Positions 54,813 to 64,000 are shown, counted from the stretch's first letter. The stretch: DNA of 64,000 bases from CAYWTS01 sp964461265 (GCA_964461265.1 CAYWTS010000001.1:62001-126000); one strand, 5' to 3'. Numbers and translations are program-made. Notes: generated by a model not told the origin, from the letters alone.

Positions 54813-54820
54813 TAAATTTG
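54813..54820 (+). promoter_or_regulatory. -7 element (TAAATTTG) upstream of cdd
   Basis: TAAATTTG fits the consensus 31 bases before the start at 54852. A TTG box at the expected spacing is missing. Confidence 0.5.
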
Positions 54821-54851
54821 TATATTTTAACAATTGAGGAATACATCACAA

Positions 54852-55247
54852 TTGAATAAAAATTCTATTACTGACAAACTTATTGAAACTGCATTAAAAA
54901 CAACCGAGAATTCTTACTCACCTCACTCTAAATTTAAAGTTGGAGCAGCTTTAGTTACAGATAGGGGTAATATATTCAAAGGTGTAAATGTAGAATTCGA
55001 TGCTTATACCCTAACTGTGTGTGCAGAACGAGCTGCATTATTTAATGCTATATCTAACGGCGAAAGAAAGCCAATACAAATAGCTATTGCAACCAACTCC
55101 CATGAATTTAAATACCCTTGCGGTTTATGCAGGCAGGCTCTTGCAGAGTTTAATCCAGAATTAGAAATAATTTTAGTAAATAAATCCAAAAAGATTAAAA
55201 AACTTGTATTAAAAAAACTAATTCCGGACCTGTTTAAACTTAAATAA
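54852..55247 (+). CDS. cdd: cytidine deaminase
   Basis: About 131 aa of the small tetrameric CDA type. Zinc and catalytic residues are in 'TVCAERAALFNAI' (Cys, Glu) and 'YPCGLCRQALAEF' (two Cys); 'SPHSKFKVGAALVTDRG' is the conserved N-terminus. It converts cytidine and deoxycytidine to uridine forms for pyrimidine salvage. Two TTG starts are possible, 54834 and 54852; I prefer the second because GAGGA lies about 12 bases upstream and the length matches the family. Thymidine kinase follows after 26 bp, making a salvage pair. Confidence 0.93.
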   Translation: MNKNSITDKLIETALKTTENSYSPHSKFKVGAALVTDRGNIFKGVNVEFDAYTLTVCAERAALFNAISNGERKPIQIAIATNSHEFKYPCGLCRQALAEFNPELEIILVNKSKKIKKLVLKKLIPDLFKLK

Positions 55248-55273
55248 AAGTTAAATAAATGTTTAATATATAA

Positions 55274-55849
55274 ATGCAGCCTGCAGATGAAATTAAATAT
55301 AATTTTAACGGTCATATCGAAGTGATATGCGGTTCGATGTTTAGTGGTAAATCAGAAGAACTGATACGAAGATTACGGAGAGCTCAAATAGCCAAGCAGA
55401 AAGTTGCTATATTTAAACCAAGAATTGATAACAGATTCAGCAATAATGAAATTGTTTCTCATAGTGAACAAAGAATTACTTCAACCGTTGTCGATAATGC
55501 TGAAGAAATTATCCTGCTTGCCAGCGATGCCGATGTTATCGGTATAGACGAAGCTCAATTCTTTGAAAATAACCTTGTTGACGTCTGTCAAAAACTTGCT
55601 GACCAGGGTAAACGCGTTATTGTTGCTGGTCTTGATACCGATTATAAAGCACAGCCTTTTGAGCCCATACCGCAATTGCTTGCCATCGCAGAATATATTA
55701 CCAAAACACTTGCTGTATGTGTAAAATGCGGTGCACCAGCTAACCGGACCCAAAGAATAACAAAAGACAGTACCAGGGTAATTGTGGGAGCATCGGATAT
55801 TTACGAAGCAAGATGCCGTGTTTGTTTTGAACCCCCTAATGAAAAATAG
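55274..55849 (+). CDS. tdk: thymidine kinase
   Basis: A 191-aa type II thymidine kinase. The P-loop is 'GSMFSGKSEELIRRLRRAQI', the catalytic Glu and Walker B-like region 'VIGIDEAQFF', then 'VIVAGLDTDYKAQPFEPI' (lasso side). Two zinc-binding pairs follow in 'CVKCG' and 'CRVCF'. It phosphorylates thymidine for DNA precursor salvage and is probably co-transcribed with cdd. Confidence 0.96.
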   Translation: MQPADEIKYNFNGHIEVICGSMFSGKSEELIRRLRRAQIAKQKVAIFKPRIDNRFSNNEIVSHSEQRITSTVVDNAEEIILLASDADVIGIDEAQFFENNLVDVCQKLADQGKRVIVAGLDTDYKAQPFEPIPQLLAIAEYITKTLAVCVKCGAPANRTQRITKDSTRVIVGASDIYEARCRVCFEPPNEK

Positions 55850-55976
55850 GTTTTATTTAGTCAATACATTTATTTCATTCCCATTTTAAATCAGAGAGTT
55901 TGGGAGTTAGAAATTCAAACTATGTCTTAGACTAAAGAATTTGTAATAGCAGATTAGCGGGGGTTTAAGTTTAACC
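55850..55976 (+). other. intergenic stretch after tdk
   Basis: AT-rich sequence between tdk and the promoter of the next gene; I see no gene or terminator in it. Further on, inside the leader of the next gene, CCGAAG-TAAAT-CTTCGG (56090-56106) forms a small hairpin. Confidence 0.4.
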
Positions 55977-56007
55977 TTGAAATAGTTATTAACTTTCTTA
56001 AATTTGT
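55977..56007 (+). promoter_or_regulatory. Bacteroidetes-type promoter of the protease/propeller/barrel gene
   Basis: TTG (55977-55979), 20 bp, TAAATTTG (56000-56007). The ATG follows 132 bases later, giving a long leader that holds the CCGAAG/CTTCGG hairpin. Confidence 0.7.
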
Positions 56008-56139
56008 TATAAATATAACATCTTTAACCTACGTTTTACTATCGTAAATAATCTACACTTTTGGCGCTGAAGCTCCACAAGGAACTGCACCGAAGTAAAT
56101 CTTCGGGTATAAACATAAATAATAACAAGTATTTGAGAT

Positions 56140-59100
56140 ATGAAATTAAGTAAACTCATAATCTTTTTTGCATTCATTAATGGTTGTGTGCCTGTTTTCT
56201 CACAATTCGATCCGAATCCCGAACTCGAATGGTTTACAATTGAGACAAAGCATTTTTACGTTCATTATCATTCAGGAACTGAAAGGACTGCCAATACGGC
56301 TGCAAAAATAGCTGAAGAAATATACGGACCAATAACATCATTATATAATTATAAGCCGGCTGATAAAACATCTTTAATCATTAATGACGAATCTGATTTT
56401 TCAAACGGGGCGACTGATTTTTACGGCAACAGAATCGAAATTGCATCTGTAGCACTTAATTACGATCTCAGAGGTACACATAACTGGCTCAGGAATGTTA
56501 TTACACATGAATTCACACACATAATCCAGCTTCAGTCTGCTATGAAATTTTCAACACGTTTTCCTTCTATTTATTTGCAATACCTTGGCTATGAAAAAGA
56601 ACGAAGACCCGATGTATTATATGGTTACCCTAATACCATAATATCGTACCCCTTCTCAGGAGTTGTAGTTCCGGCATGGTTTGCAGAAGGTACAGCACAG
56701 TACCAGCGTCAGCAGACAGGGTATGACGATTGGGATTCACACAGGGATATGATACTTCGAATGAGAGTTCTCGATAATAAGATGCTGACATGGAACGAGA
56801 TAGGACAATTTGCCAGTGTTACTTCATATTCTGCTGAGTCAATTTATAATATGGGATTTGCATTAACAATATATATCGCTCAAAAGTACGGTGAAGACAA
56901 ACTGAAAGAGATATCATATAATTTCGCTAACATTACCACATTAAACGGAGAAGGAGCTTTTAAAAAAGCAATCGGCATAACAGGTGAAGAATTATATAAT
57001 GATTGGATAAAATATCTAAAGAAAGATTACGAAGAACGTATATCAAATATTAACAAATTTATAGTTGAAGGTGAAGAAATAGCTAATATCGGTTTCGCTA
57101 ACTATTTCCCCCAATTTTCTCCTGATGGCAAGAAAATTGCATATGTTTCGAACAAAACATCCGATTATGGTTCCGTATCATTGTTCATACATAATGTTTA
57201 TAGTGCTAAAGAAGATGAACTGCTGATTGCAGGCGTAAGCGGTGGTTTCAGCTGGTCACCTGATGGAAAGAAAATTATTTTCGCAAGAAGAAACAAACCT
57301 ACCATTCATTCCAAAAGTGTGTTCGACCTATATGAGTTTGATATATCAAAGGAAAAGGAAACACAGATAACATTTAATCTTCGTGCTCATGCTCCCTCAT
57401 ATTCACCTGATGGTAAAATGCTTTCATTTGTAATTAATAAAGACGGTACTCAAAACCTTTTTATTGCTGAAAATCCGGGCAGTGAGAGGATAAAAAATTT
57501 GACGAAGCTGACAGATTTTAAAAATGGTGAGCAAATATATTCACCCCGCTGGTCGCCAAACGGTCAATTTATAGTTTTTGATTTCTCTAAAACAAATCAG
57601 CGTAATATATGCCGCTTAGAAATAAGCACAAATAATTTGGAGTTTCTTTTTACCGATCCGAATACGGATTTCAGAACCCCCGTATATTCACCGGACGGAA
57701 AATACATTTACCTGGCATCAGACAAGACAGGTATATTCAATATTTATCGTTACAAAACAGAAGATGAAATATTGATGAACCCTGCAGACAGGATTACGAA
57801 GCTTGAACAGGTAACCAATGTCAGGGGAGGAGCCTTTATGCCCTCTGTTGATAATAATGCTAAGTTAGTATTTGCATGCTGGAAATCATCGGGTTATAAA
57901 ATCAATATGCTCAAGGATTTAAAAAATATTAATGATTCTATAATTTTAAAAAATGCAGTTTACATCAGACCCGAAAAGCTTATTAATAAGTATGCATCAC
58001 AAAACAAGCTAAACTCAACCGAGCCAAAGAATAATTTTAACTGGGATACATTAAGGAATTTTAACGATGATAATAGGATATTTACCAATTCCGTCAAATA
58101 CAGGAATGTTGCTACTCCCCTTTTTCTTATTCCTGTATTAAGATTCGATACTTATAATAAATCAGGTAAATTCGTGGATGCTATTAAACCCGGCCTGTAT
58201 TTTTATTCACAGGATGTATTAGGTAAAATGGGAATCTTTGGAGGCGCTTCAATTAACAAGCTGCTGGAACGTGACCTGTTTCTGCAATTCGATTACAATA
58301 ATGGTGTTCCTTTCTTTAAAGATTTCTTCCTAAAAACCCTTAGTTTTGTTCCCCATTTCCAGCTGGCAGGTTATAATGTATCAAGAAAAACTGATGCAAA
58401 ATTTCTTGCAGGAATTGATACTATACCGGTTGACATTACATATGATTTGCTCCAATTTGATTTTTCAATGGCATTTAAGATTATAAATACAAGCCATAAT
58501 ATAAAATCCGGCTTCTCATATTCCAGTTATTCATCTAAGTTTAACACGTTTCTTATTCCCGGTACAGGTTTGCAGGTTCCCTCAACTTCGACAAATTATT
58601 TCAAGGGAAGAGATCTATGGTTGACTTATTCATACAGTAATTTTAAACCTTACAGGAATGATGACATTAATCCGATAGGAAGATACATCAGATTGAAATA
58701 TGATTATGAATTTAATGAGCTTAATCCCGAATTACAAATCGATCAAAATACAGGTAACGTAATTACAGTTTTTCAGAAAGCAAATTTTCACCGGTTAGAA
58801 GGTCAGTGGGATGAATCAATTCAGATATTCAATTCTCATGCATTGGGTTTCAGATTAAAAGGCGGTGCTATTTTAGGAACTGCCCAGGATAATTTCTTCG
58901 ATTTTTACATAAGCGGTTTCCCGGGAATGAAAGGGTATCCTTTTTATGCCATCGGCGGAAACAGATATGCACATGTAAATATTTTCTACCGTATACCGCT
59001 TTTTGAAAATATTGATTTTAAAATTCTCCAATTCTATGTTGATAAGCTTTATTTCTCAGTTTACGGTGATATTGGCAACGCATGGAATTCAAATAAAACA

Positions 59101-59343
59101 AGATTGGCCGATTTTAAAAAAGATTTCGGAGCAGAGTTAAGGCTTCAAACTACTTCATATTACGTTTACCCGACAGCATTTACCTTTAACGCTGCATACG
59201 GTATTGATGAATTTAAAAGGATTTTCCCAACTACAAGCAATGAAAAACAGGAAGTGACGTACGGTAAAGAATGGAGATTTTATTTTACGATGCTGTTTGG
59301 TTTCGATTTCTTTGTCGATGCAGCGAAAAGATTAAGATTATAA
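56140..59343 (+). CDS. outer-membrane fusion protein: gluzincin-like protease, WD40-like (PD40) propeller and beta-barrel
   Basis: A 1067-aa envelope protein with a signal peptide (1-22, 'PVFSQ'). Residues about 25-310 hold a gluzincin peptidase-like domain with 'NVITHEFTHIIQLQS' (HExxH) and the third ligand Glu in 'PAWFAEGTAQYQRQ'. Residues about 320-620 contain TolB-type PD40 repeats: 'FSPDGKKIAYVSNKTSD', 'WSPDGKKIIFARR', 'YSPDGKMLSFVINKDG', 'WSPNGQFIVFDFSK', 'YSPDGKYIYLASD'. The last 400 residues read as an outer-membrane barrel ending '...DFFVDAAKRLRL', with 'SVYGDIGNAW' as in surface-antigen barrels. This protease-propeller-barrel layout occurs in the FCB group but has no assigned role. 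ATG start. Confidence 0.88.
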   Translation: MKLSKLIIFFAFINGCVPVFSQFDPNPELEWFTIETKHFYVHYHSGTERTANTAAKIAEEIYGPITSLYNYKPADKTSLIINDESDFSNGATDFYGNRIEIASVALNYDLRGTHNWLRNVITHEFTHIIQLQSAMKFSTRFPSIYLQYLGYEKERRPDVLYGYPNTIISYPFSGVVVPAWFAEGTAQYQRQQTGYDDWDSHRDMILRMRVLDNKMLTWNEIGQFASVTSYSAESIYNMGFALTIYIAQKYGEDKLKEISYNFANITTLNGEGAFKKAIGITGEELYNDWIKYLKKDYEERISNINKFIVEGEEIANIGFANYFPQFSPDGKKIAYVSNKTSDYGSVSLFIHNVYSAKEDELLIAGVSGGFSWSPDGKKIIFARRNKPTIHSKSVFDLYEFDISKEKETQITFNLRAHAPSYSPDGKMLSFVINKDGTQNLFIAENPGSERIKNLTKLTDFKNGEQIYSPRWSPNGQFIVFDFSKTNQRNICRLEISTNNLEFLFTDPNTDFRTPVYSPDGKYIYLASDKTGIFNIYRYKTEDEILMNPADRITKLEQVTNVRGGAFMPSVDNNAKLVFACWKSSGYKINMLKDLKNINDSIILKNAVYIRPEKLINKYASQNKLNSTEPKNNFNWDTLRNFNDDNRIFTNSVKYRNVATPLFLIPVLRFDTYNKSGKFVDAIKPGLYFYSQDVLGKMGIFGGASINKLLERDLFLQFDYNNGVPFFKDFFLKTLSFVPHFQLAGYNVSRKTDAKFLAGIDTIPVDITYDLLQFDFSMAFKIINTSHNIKSGFSYSSYSSKFNTFLIPGTGLQVPSTSTNYFKGRDLWLTYSYSNFKPYRNDDINPIGRYIRLKYDYEFNELNPELQIDQNTGNVITVFQKANFHRLEGQWDESIQIFNSHALGFRLKGGAILGTAQDNFFDFYISGFPGMKGYPFYAIGGNRYAHVNIFYRIPLFENIDFKILQFYVDKLYFSVYGDIGNAWNSNKTRLADFKKDFGAELRLQTTSYYVYPTAFTFNAAYGIDEFKRIFPTTSNEKQEVTYGKEWRFYFTMLFGFDFFVDAAKRLRL

Positions 59344-59401
59344 TTACCAGGTATACCGCAACATTTTATAAAGCTGCTGAGTTTATCTCGCATATATGAA
59401 G

Positions 59402-59938
59402 TTAAATGGTTTTAATAATAGTTTCTAAATTATTAATATCTGCAAAAACTATACACCTTTCAATTAATTCTGATAGCTGAGCCGTATCTTGCTTCAATAA
59501 ATTTACTATGTGTTCCCAGAATGAATTAAATATTATTAACTTCTTTTCCTTCATTACTTTTTTATTCATTAGTTCCAGTGCTACTGATAATTCTACCAAA
59601 GTGCCGGTTCCTCCTTTAAAAATAAGGTAGGTATCGCCAATTGCTATTAATTCGGTTAATCTTTCCATTAAATTGGGCATTTTTACAATTTCATCGATGT
59701 AATTATTCGGTTCACTTTTCCACCCTGTATTTAATGCGGGGTCAACTATAATACCAATGGTTTTACCATTAACTGACTTGGCTCCCTTGCTAACAGCCTC
59801 CATAATACCATAATAACCGCCAGTACAGACTGTAAATCCGTTATTTGCTAATATTTTGCCTGCAATTTGTGCTTCGTAATATAATTTATCATCACTGGTT
59901 GTAAAGCCGGAACCGAATACTGTAATAATTCTTTCCAT
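59402..59938 (-). CDS. LOG-family (lysine decarboxylase-like) protein
   Basis: A 178-aa Rossmann-fold protein from the ATG at 59938 ('MERIITVFGSGFTTSD'). A start at 59983 would add 15 residues and read through the -7 promoter box, so I reject it. The motif 'FKGGTGTLVELSVALELM' is the PGGxGTxxE-like signature with Lys for Pro, and 'VCTGGYYGIMEAVSKGA' follows the fold. LOG enzymes cleave nucleotide-ribose bonds; cytokinin activation is the plant function. The bacterial role is usually unknown. Confidence 0.85.
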   Translation of the reverse strand: MERIITVFGSGFTTSDDKLYYEAQIAGKILANNGFTVCTGGYYGIMEAVSKGAKSVNGKTIGIIVDPALNTGWKSEPNNYIDEIVKMPNLMERLTELIAIGDTYLIFKGGTGTLVELSVALELMNKKVMKEKKLIIFNSFWEHIVNLLKQDTAQLSELIERCIVFADINNLETIIKTI

Positions 59939-59952
59939 GTTTATAGTTTTCT

Positions 59953-59960
59953 CAAATATA
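59953..59960 (-). promoter_or_regulatory. -7 element (TATATTTG) of the LOG gene
   Basis: The minus strand reads TATATTTG 14 bases before the chosen ATG. It supports that start, though no TTG box is seen upstream. Confidence 0.5.
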
Positions 59961-59983
59961 ATTATCTCAAATGGTAATAACAC

Positions 59984-60315
59984 TCACATAAATTAATAGC
60001 AATACATTTAGCTAACTGCACAGCAGAAAGTTTACGGAATCTTGCACTAATATTTATGTGGTATGACTATAAATACTGTACCATTCTGCCATTTTATTCT
60101 AAAAAGCTTTCATTTCATAATAATTTCTAATTCAAAATATGTGTTGTATATCTAACCAACAGTTAATTACCTCATTTTTCACTTGCATAATATAAAGCAA
60201 GATTTTAAAATTACACAGTTTGATGTTTGAATTTTATTATTTTTAACCACACATAAACTGCCTATGATAATATAAATACTACTTTATACATTCATTCCCT
60301 GACAGGGTAAATTTA
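59984..60315. other. intergenic region between LOG gene and sprA
   Basis: About 330 bp, AT-rich, no supported gene. Small hairpins CTTGC/GCAAG (60182-60201) and CCCTG-A-CAGGG (about 60298-60308) are visible. I find no clear promoter box for sprA here. Confidence 0.4.
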
Positions 60316-63300
60316 TTGCAACAGAGAACAAGATATAAAAAATTTTTTTCGGTAAAAGGAGTTATGATTCTTCTATTTACTGGAATTTTAGCTATTTCAT
60401 TTAATGATACTTATGCTCAGGGAAGGGATAGGAGTAAGTTCCGAATCTCGGGAGATACTTCTTTAGTTTGGAGCGACACATCGAAAGTCCCGGATACCAC
60501 ACTCATCAGACAACCTGTCGACTCTTCAGCACGTATCAAATACTTTAAATACGTCAGACAAGACAAGTCATACACCGAACTCGAATCATACACCCCGTCT
60601 TTAATTCTGGAAGGTTCTACTAAAGTTGAGACGAGACTTACATTTGATACATTAAATAACGTCACAATCGGGCAATATATTAATGATGAAGCTGTAAAAG
60701 TTCCGGTAACAATTACATTCGAAAAATATATCGAAATAAGAACCCGTGCAAAAAGCAGGGAAGATTTCTACAAGATTGTCGCAGAATTTTATAAAATCGA
60801 AGTTGAGGATGAACTTGAAAAGTTATTTAAAAATATTACCGATATTACCATTCCCCTGCCTTTTAAAACCGAAACAATATTCGGGCCCCCAACTATTAAT
60901 CTGCGTATAAACGGGCTTATAGATATAACCGGTTCATTCCAGAAGACAACCGTTGACCAGCAAACAATAACTACACAGGATCAATCGCAAAATAATATAA
61001 ACTTCAAGCAGGAAGTTCAGGTTACGACAAAAGGAACCATTGGTGACAAATTAACTATTGATGCAGACTGGAATTCGCAGAGAGTATTCGAATATGAAAA
61101 CCAGTTAAAAATAAAGTACCAGGGATATGCAGATGAAGTAATACAGCGAATCGAAGCTGGTAATGTATCGCTTGAGACAAAATCCAATTTAATAGGCAGC
61201 ACGCAGGCATTATTCGGTGTGAAAGGTGTATTTAAGCTTGGACCTCTAACCCTAACAGGTATCGCATCGCAAAAGAAAAGCGAAAAGAAAACAATTGACA
61301 TCACCGGCGGTTCACGTGAAGTTAATGGTGAAATTTCTATAGTCGACTATACAGAAAATCATTACTTTGTTGATACTAATTATATATCTAAGTATTGGGA
61401 ATATTATTCCAGAGGAACATTAAGCGGTTCGGATCCGCTTTTAATCAGTGACGGTTTGGAAGACTTCGAAGTATGGATGCAAACAGATATAACAAATCAA
61501 AATAAAAGAAGAGCAGTAGGATGGGTACAGTTACCGAGTATGCCTTCAGGTGGTTATGATACCACAATCAGAAATTTCGAATATGAAATTCCGGGAAGGA
61601 AAGTTGTGGGATATTTTGTCAAATTGGTACGAGATGAGGATTATAAAGTCAATTTCCAGGCAGGTATTGTGACTATCAATATCAACATACCAAACACAAT
61701 AGGTGCCAATTCGATAGGTGTAGTTTACAAAGAAAAGAACACGAACAAACAATATGGAACTTATTCTAATGTTACTTCACCCGATTCTATGGTCATTAAG
61801 ATTATCCGTATGAATGATTTGCAGGCACCAATAGGTAATGATACAACTTATTCAACATCATGGAAATTAATGTTAAAGAACCGTTACTCATTAACTGTAA
61901 AAAATTTGAAAAATGATGAAACGAAACTGGAATTTGATGTAATTTACAAACCTCCAAGCGGTGAACCGGTAAGAAGCTATAATAATATTTCATTTCTTAC
62001 ATATACAAAGCTTGATATTAGAAATGATAAAACGAAGATAGATACAGCGGGACAGGCACCTGACGGTAAATTCGACTTTTACCCCGGATTTACTGTTGAC
62101 CTTGAAAACGGTGAAATCATCTTCCCTACCCTTCAGCCATTTTATGAAACCTTAATAAAAGCCGGCTTACCGGATTCACTATACACCCTGGATTCAGCTG
62201 TTTATTTTAATTCAAAACAAAATGCCCGAAGCCTTCAGCCAAAATATTATCTTAAATATAAGGCTGTTGGTGAGGCAACAAATCGCTACCAGCTTGGTTT
62301 TAATCTTGTTGAGGGCAGTGTTAAAGTTTTCAACGGAAGTGTAGAGTTAATCAGAGGTGTGGATTATACAGTTGATTATACTACAGGTGAGCTTGTTATT
62401 ACAAATCCCGCGGCTTTATCGGCAGGTTCAAATATCAAAATTAGTTACGAAACTAATGATTTGTTTCAGCTTGCCTCAAAAACGCTGCTTGGAACGAGAG
62501 CTGAATTACAGATAAATAAAACAAGCTATATAGGTTTTACTCTCATTAATTTAAAACAACAGACTTTAAGCGATAAAGTACGTATCGGTGAGGAACCGAC
62601 TAACAATACTATATTAGGATTTGATGCATCAACGGATATTAAATTACCCTTCTTAACAAATCTTTTGAATAAAATTCCCGGCTACAATACTAAAGAAGAA
62701 AGTATTTTAACATTACGGGGAGAAGTTGCCTTAATTCTGCCTGAAGCAAACACTAAGAAAAGTAAAATTCCAAGTGATAACAATGAATCGATAGCATATA
62801 TAGATGACTTCGAAGGCTCAAAGAAAATTATTTCTCTTGGGCTTAATCCGTTAAGCTGGGCACTTTCAAGCATACCTGATTCAAATACTGTGACAATTTC
62901 AGGGAACTTAAAGAATGACAGCACAATTGCCCAAAGAAGATTTAAAATCGAATGGTTCAATCTTTTAAATTCTGTTCCCATTAATGATGTATATCCGAAT
63001 AAACAGATTGGCAACAGCCAGAGCAAAACTCTTACCCCTTTAGTCATTAAATTTAAACCCGATCAGCCGGGTCCTTACACTTATGTAACTCAGGATTCCT
63101 TCCGTTTGCGTGAACCTATTTCTCAAAGACGATGGGGAGGGTTCTTTAAATTCTTAAATTCAACTACTGCTAATCTTGTAGACGAAAATATAGGTTATAT
63201 AGAAATCTGGATGCAGATATCTAATTATACACCTTCATCGGATACAGCAAAAATGATGATAGATCTCGGTATTATTTCTGAAAAAATATTGGCGAATAGT

Positions 63301-64000
63301 TTAATTCCTAATGCACCACAACGTAATTTTCATACCGAAGATACATATGCAGACGGTATTCTAGCAGAAGGTGAAGATAACGGAATTGATGGCATGAAAA
63401 ATGCTGATGAAATTTCATTGTATCCCTGGTTGGGTTCCGACCCGGCAGGAGATAATTATTCATGGACACAGGGGAGCGAAGATTATTCCGGTTTTAACGG
63501 CACAGAAGGAAATGCAGTCCTGCAAGAAGCTAAAAAGATCGATACCGAAAATTTAAGAAATACCTCAACCTTAAATACTACCAACCAATATTACGAATAT
63601 GCAGTGCCCCTATTAGCTGACTCAACCGCAAACAAATTTATTAAGGGGGGCGGAAACCTTGGATGGTATCAATACAAGATTCCTTTAAATGACTTTTCGA
63701 AAAAAATCGGGTCTAGTAACACAATTCTGAATAATGTGCAATATGTCAGAGTGTGGTTTACAGGATTTAATTCGAATGACTCAGCATTAATAAAAATCGT
63801 AGATTTCAACTTAGTCGGCAATCAATGGGAAAAAACAACAAAAAGTGATACTTCATTCAATGTTACGGTTGTAAACATTGAGGACAATTCAGCTTATTAT
63901 ATGCAGCCGGTACCTGGTGATGTATTAAGACAAAGAGACCAGACTTCTTCGGACCCGAATGTATTGTTAAATGAACAATCACTTTCAATTGAAGTAAATA
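60316..64000 (+). CDS. sprA: T9SS outer-membrane translocon protein SprA (partial, 5' part)
   Basis: An open frame from the TTG at 60316 to the window end without a stop, about 1228 residues, all within the N-terminal half of SprA (normally well over 2000 aa). It begins with a signal peptide ('YKKFFSVKGVMILLFTGILA' then 'TYAQ'). SprA wording includes 'INLRINGLIDITGSFQKTT', 'GDKLTIDADWNSQRVFEYEN', 'IKYQGYADEVIQRIEAGNVS', 'SYIGFTLINLKQQTLSDKV', 'DNNESIAYIDDFEGSKKIIS' and 'LLNEQSLSIEV' at the edge. SprA forms the large outer-membrane channel for T9SS cargo and gliding adhesins. Start with the ATG at 60364 would shorten the signal's basic region; I prefer TTG. Two probable cargo genes are in the window. 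Confidence 0.94.
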   Translation, partial: MQQRTRYKKFFSVKGVMILLFTGILAISFNDTYAQGRDRSKFRISGDTSLVWSDTSKVPDTTLIRQPVDSSARIKYFKYVRQDKSYTELESYTPSLILEGSTKVETRLTFDTLNNVTIGQYINDEAVKVPVTITFEKYIEIRTRAKSREDFYKIVAEFYKIEVEDELEKLFKNITDITIPLPFKTETIFGPPTINLRINGLIDITGSFQKTTVDQQTITTQDQSQNNINFKQEVQVTTKGTIGDKLTIDADWNSQRVFEYENQLKIKYQGYADEVIQRIEAGNVSLETKSNLIGSTQALFGVKGVFKLGPLTLTGIASQKKSEKKTIDITGGSREVNGEISIVDYTENHYFVDTNYISKYWEYYSRGTLSGSDPLLISDGLEDFEVWMQTDITNQNKRRAVGWVQLPSMPSGGYDTTIRNFEYEIPGRKVVGYFVKLVRDEDYKVNFQAGIVTININIPNTIGANSIGVVYKEKNTNKQYGTYSNVTSPDSMVIKIIRMNDLQAPIGNDTTYSTSWKLMLKNRYSLTVKNLKNDETKLEFDVIYKPPSGEPVRSYNNISFLTYTKLDIRNDKTKIDTAGQAPDGKFDFYPGFTVDLENGEIIFPTLQPFYETLIKAGLPDSLYTLDSAVYFNSKQNARSLQPKYYLKYKAVGEATNRYQLGFNLVEGSVKVFNGSVELIRGVDYTVDYTTGELVITNPAALSAGSNIKISYETNDLFQLASKTLLGTRAELQINKTSYIGFTLINLKQQTLSDKVRIGEEPTNNTILGFDASTDIKLPFLTNLLNKIPGYNTKEESILTLRGEVALILPEANTKKSKIPSDNNESIAYIDDFEGSKKIISLGLNPLSWALSSIPDSNTVTISGNLKNDSTIAQRRFKIEWFNLLNSVPINDVYPNKQIGNSQSKTLTPLVIKFKPDQPGPYTYVTQDSFRLREPISQRRWGGFFKFLNSTTANLVDENIGYIEIWMQISNYTPSSDTAKMMIDLGIISEKILANSLIPNAPQRNFHTEDTYADGILAEGEDNGIDGMKNADEISLYPWLGSDPAGDNYSWTQGSEDYSGFNGTEGNAVLQEAKKIDTENLRNTSTLNTTNQYYEYAVPLLADSTANKFIKGGGNLGWYQYKIPLNDFSKKIGSSNTILNNVQYVRVWFTGFNSNDSALIKIVDFNLVGNQWEKTTKSDTSFNVTVVNIEDNSAYYMQPVPGDVLRQRDQTSSDPNVLLNEQSLSIEVN

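Overview
The window looks like a chromosomal segment of a low-GC bacterium of the Fibrobacteres-Chlorobi-Bacteroidetes group. Ignavibacteria or close relatives are my best guess. Four independent signs support this. Two secreted proteins end in the 'NQNYPNPFNP'-type C-terminal domain used as a type IX secretion (T9SS) signal. The T9SS outer-membrane protein SprA starts at the right edge. Many genes are preceded by the Bacteroidetes-type promoter (TTG/TTTG, about 20 bp, TAnnTTTG). Shine-Dalgarno sites are mostly absent and TTG starts are common. I see no rRNA, tRNA, CRISPR array, intact transposase or prophage.

Layout. 1-3.8 kb (minus): a cut-off 2-hydroxyacyl-CoA-dehydratase-type protein and the squalene operon hpnC-hpnD-hpnE. 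4.5-12.3 kb (minus): an export operon TolC / MacA-like adaptor / ABC ATPase / TPR protein / FtsX-type permease / small membrane protein / second permease. 12.5-16.2 kb (minus): a very large PAS/GAF hybrid-type sensor kinase. 16.5-28 kb (plus): an HNH nuclease without a normal start codon, aldehyde dehydrogenase, aminotransferase, NuoM, Na+/H+ antiporter-like protein, Kup K+ transporter, a DASS anion transporter, and a 7-repeat Ycf48-like T9SS cargo. 28-31 kb: small accessory genes, a gene-poor decayed stretch, and a frameshifted VOC gene. 31-37.5 kb (plus): beta-CASP RNase-like protein, alpha/beta hydrolase, NuoN, VWA protein, NHL-repeat protein, SSB. 37.5-42 kb (minus): an operon of a cyclic-2,3-DPG-synthetase-family protein, carbamate kinase, ornithine carbamoyltransferase and an aspartate-carbamoyltransferase-like protein. 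42.4-44.7 kb (plus): NuoK-NuoL. 44.8-55 kb: OPA-type MFS transporter, RlmB-type methyltransferase, DUF2007 protein, a 14-repeat Ycf48-like T9SS cargo, an NtrC-like regulator lacking the GAFTGA loop, CvpA, TPR protein, a phosphofructokinase with PPi-type residues, and a heptosyltransferase-like GT9. 54.8-64 kb: cytidine deaminase, thymidine kinase, a protease/beta-propeller/beta-barrel fusion, a LOG-family protein, and the start of sprA.

How it fits together. The respiratory complex I membrane subunits K, L, M and N are present but scattered over three loci, mixed with ion transporters. The T9SS translocon component and two likely cargo proteins are in the same window. The most interesting points are the carbamoyl-phosphate gene cluster with a cDPGS-family partner, the NtrC-like regulator without its sigma-54 contact loop, the GC-rich in-frame insertion inside the kinase ATPase domain, the HNH gene without an ATG/GTG/TTG start, and the duplex-permease/TPR export operon. 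I did not find a clear-cut new defence or mobile system.
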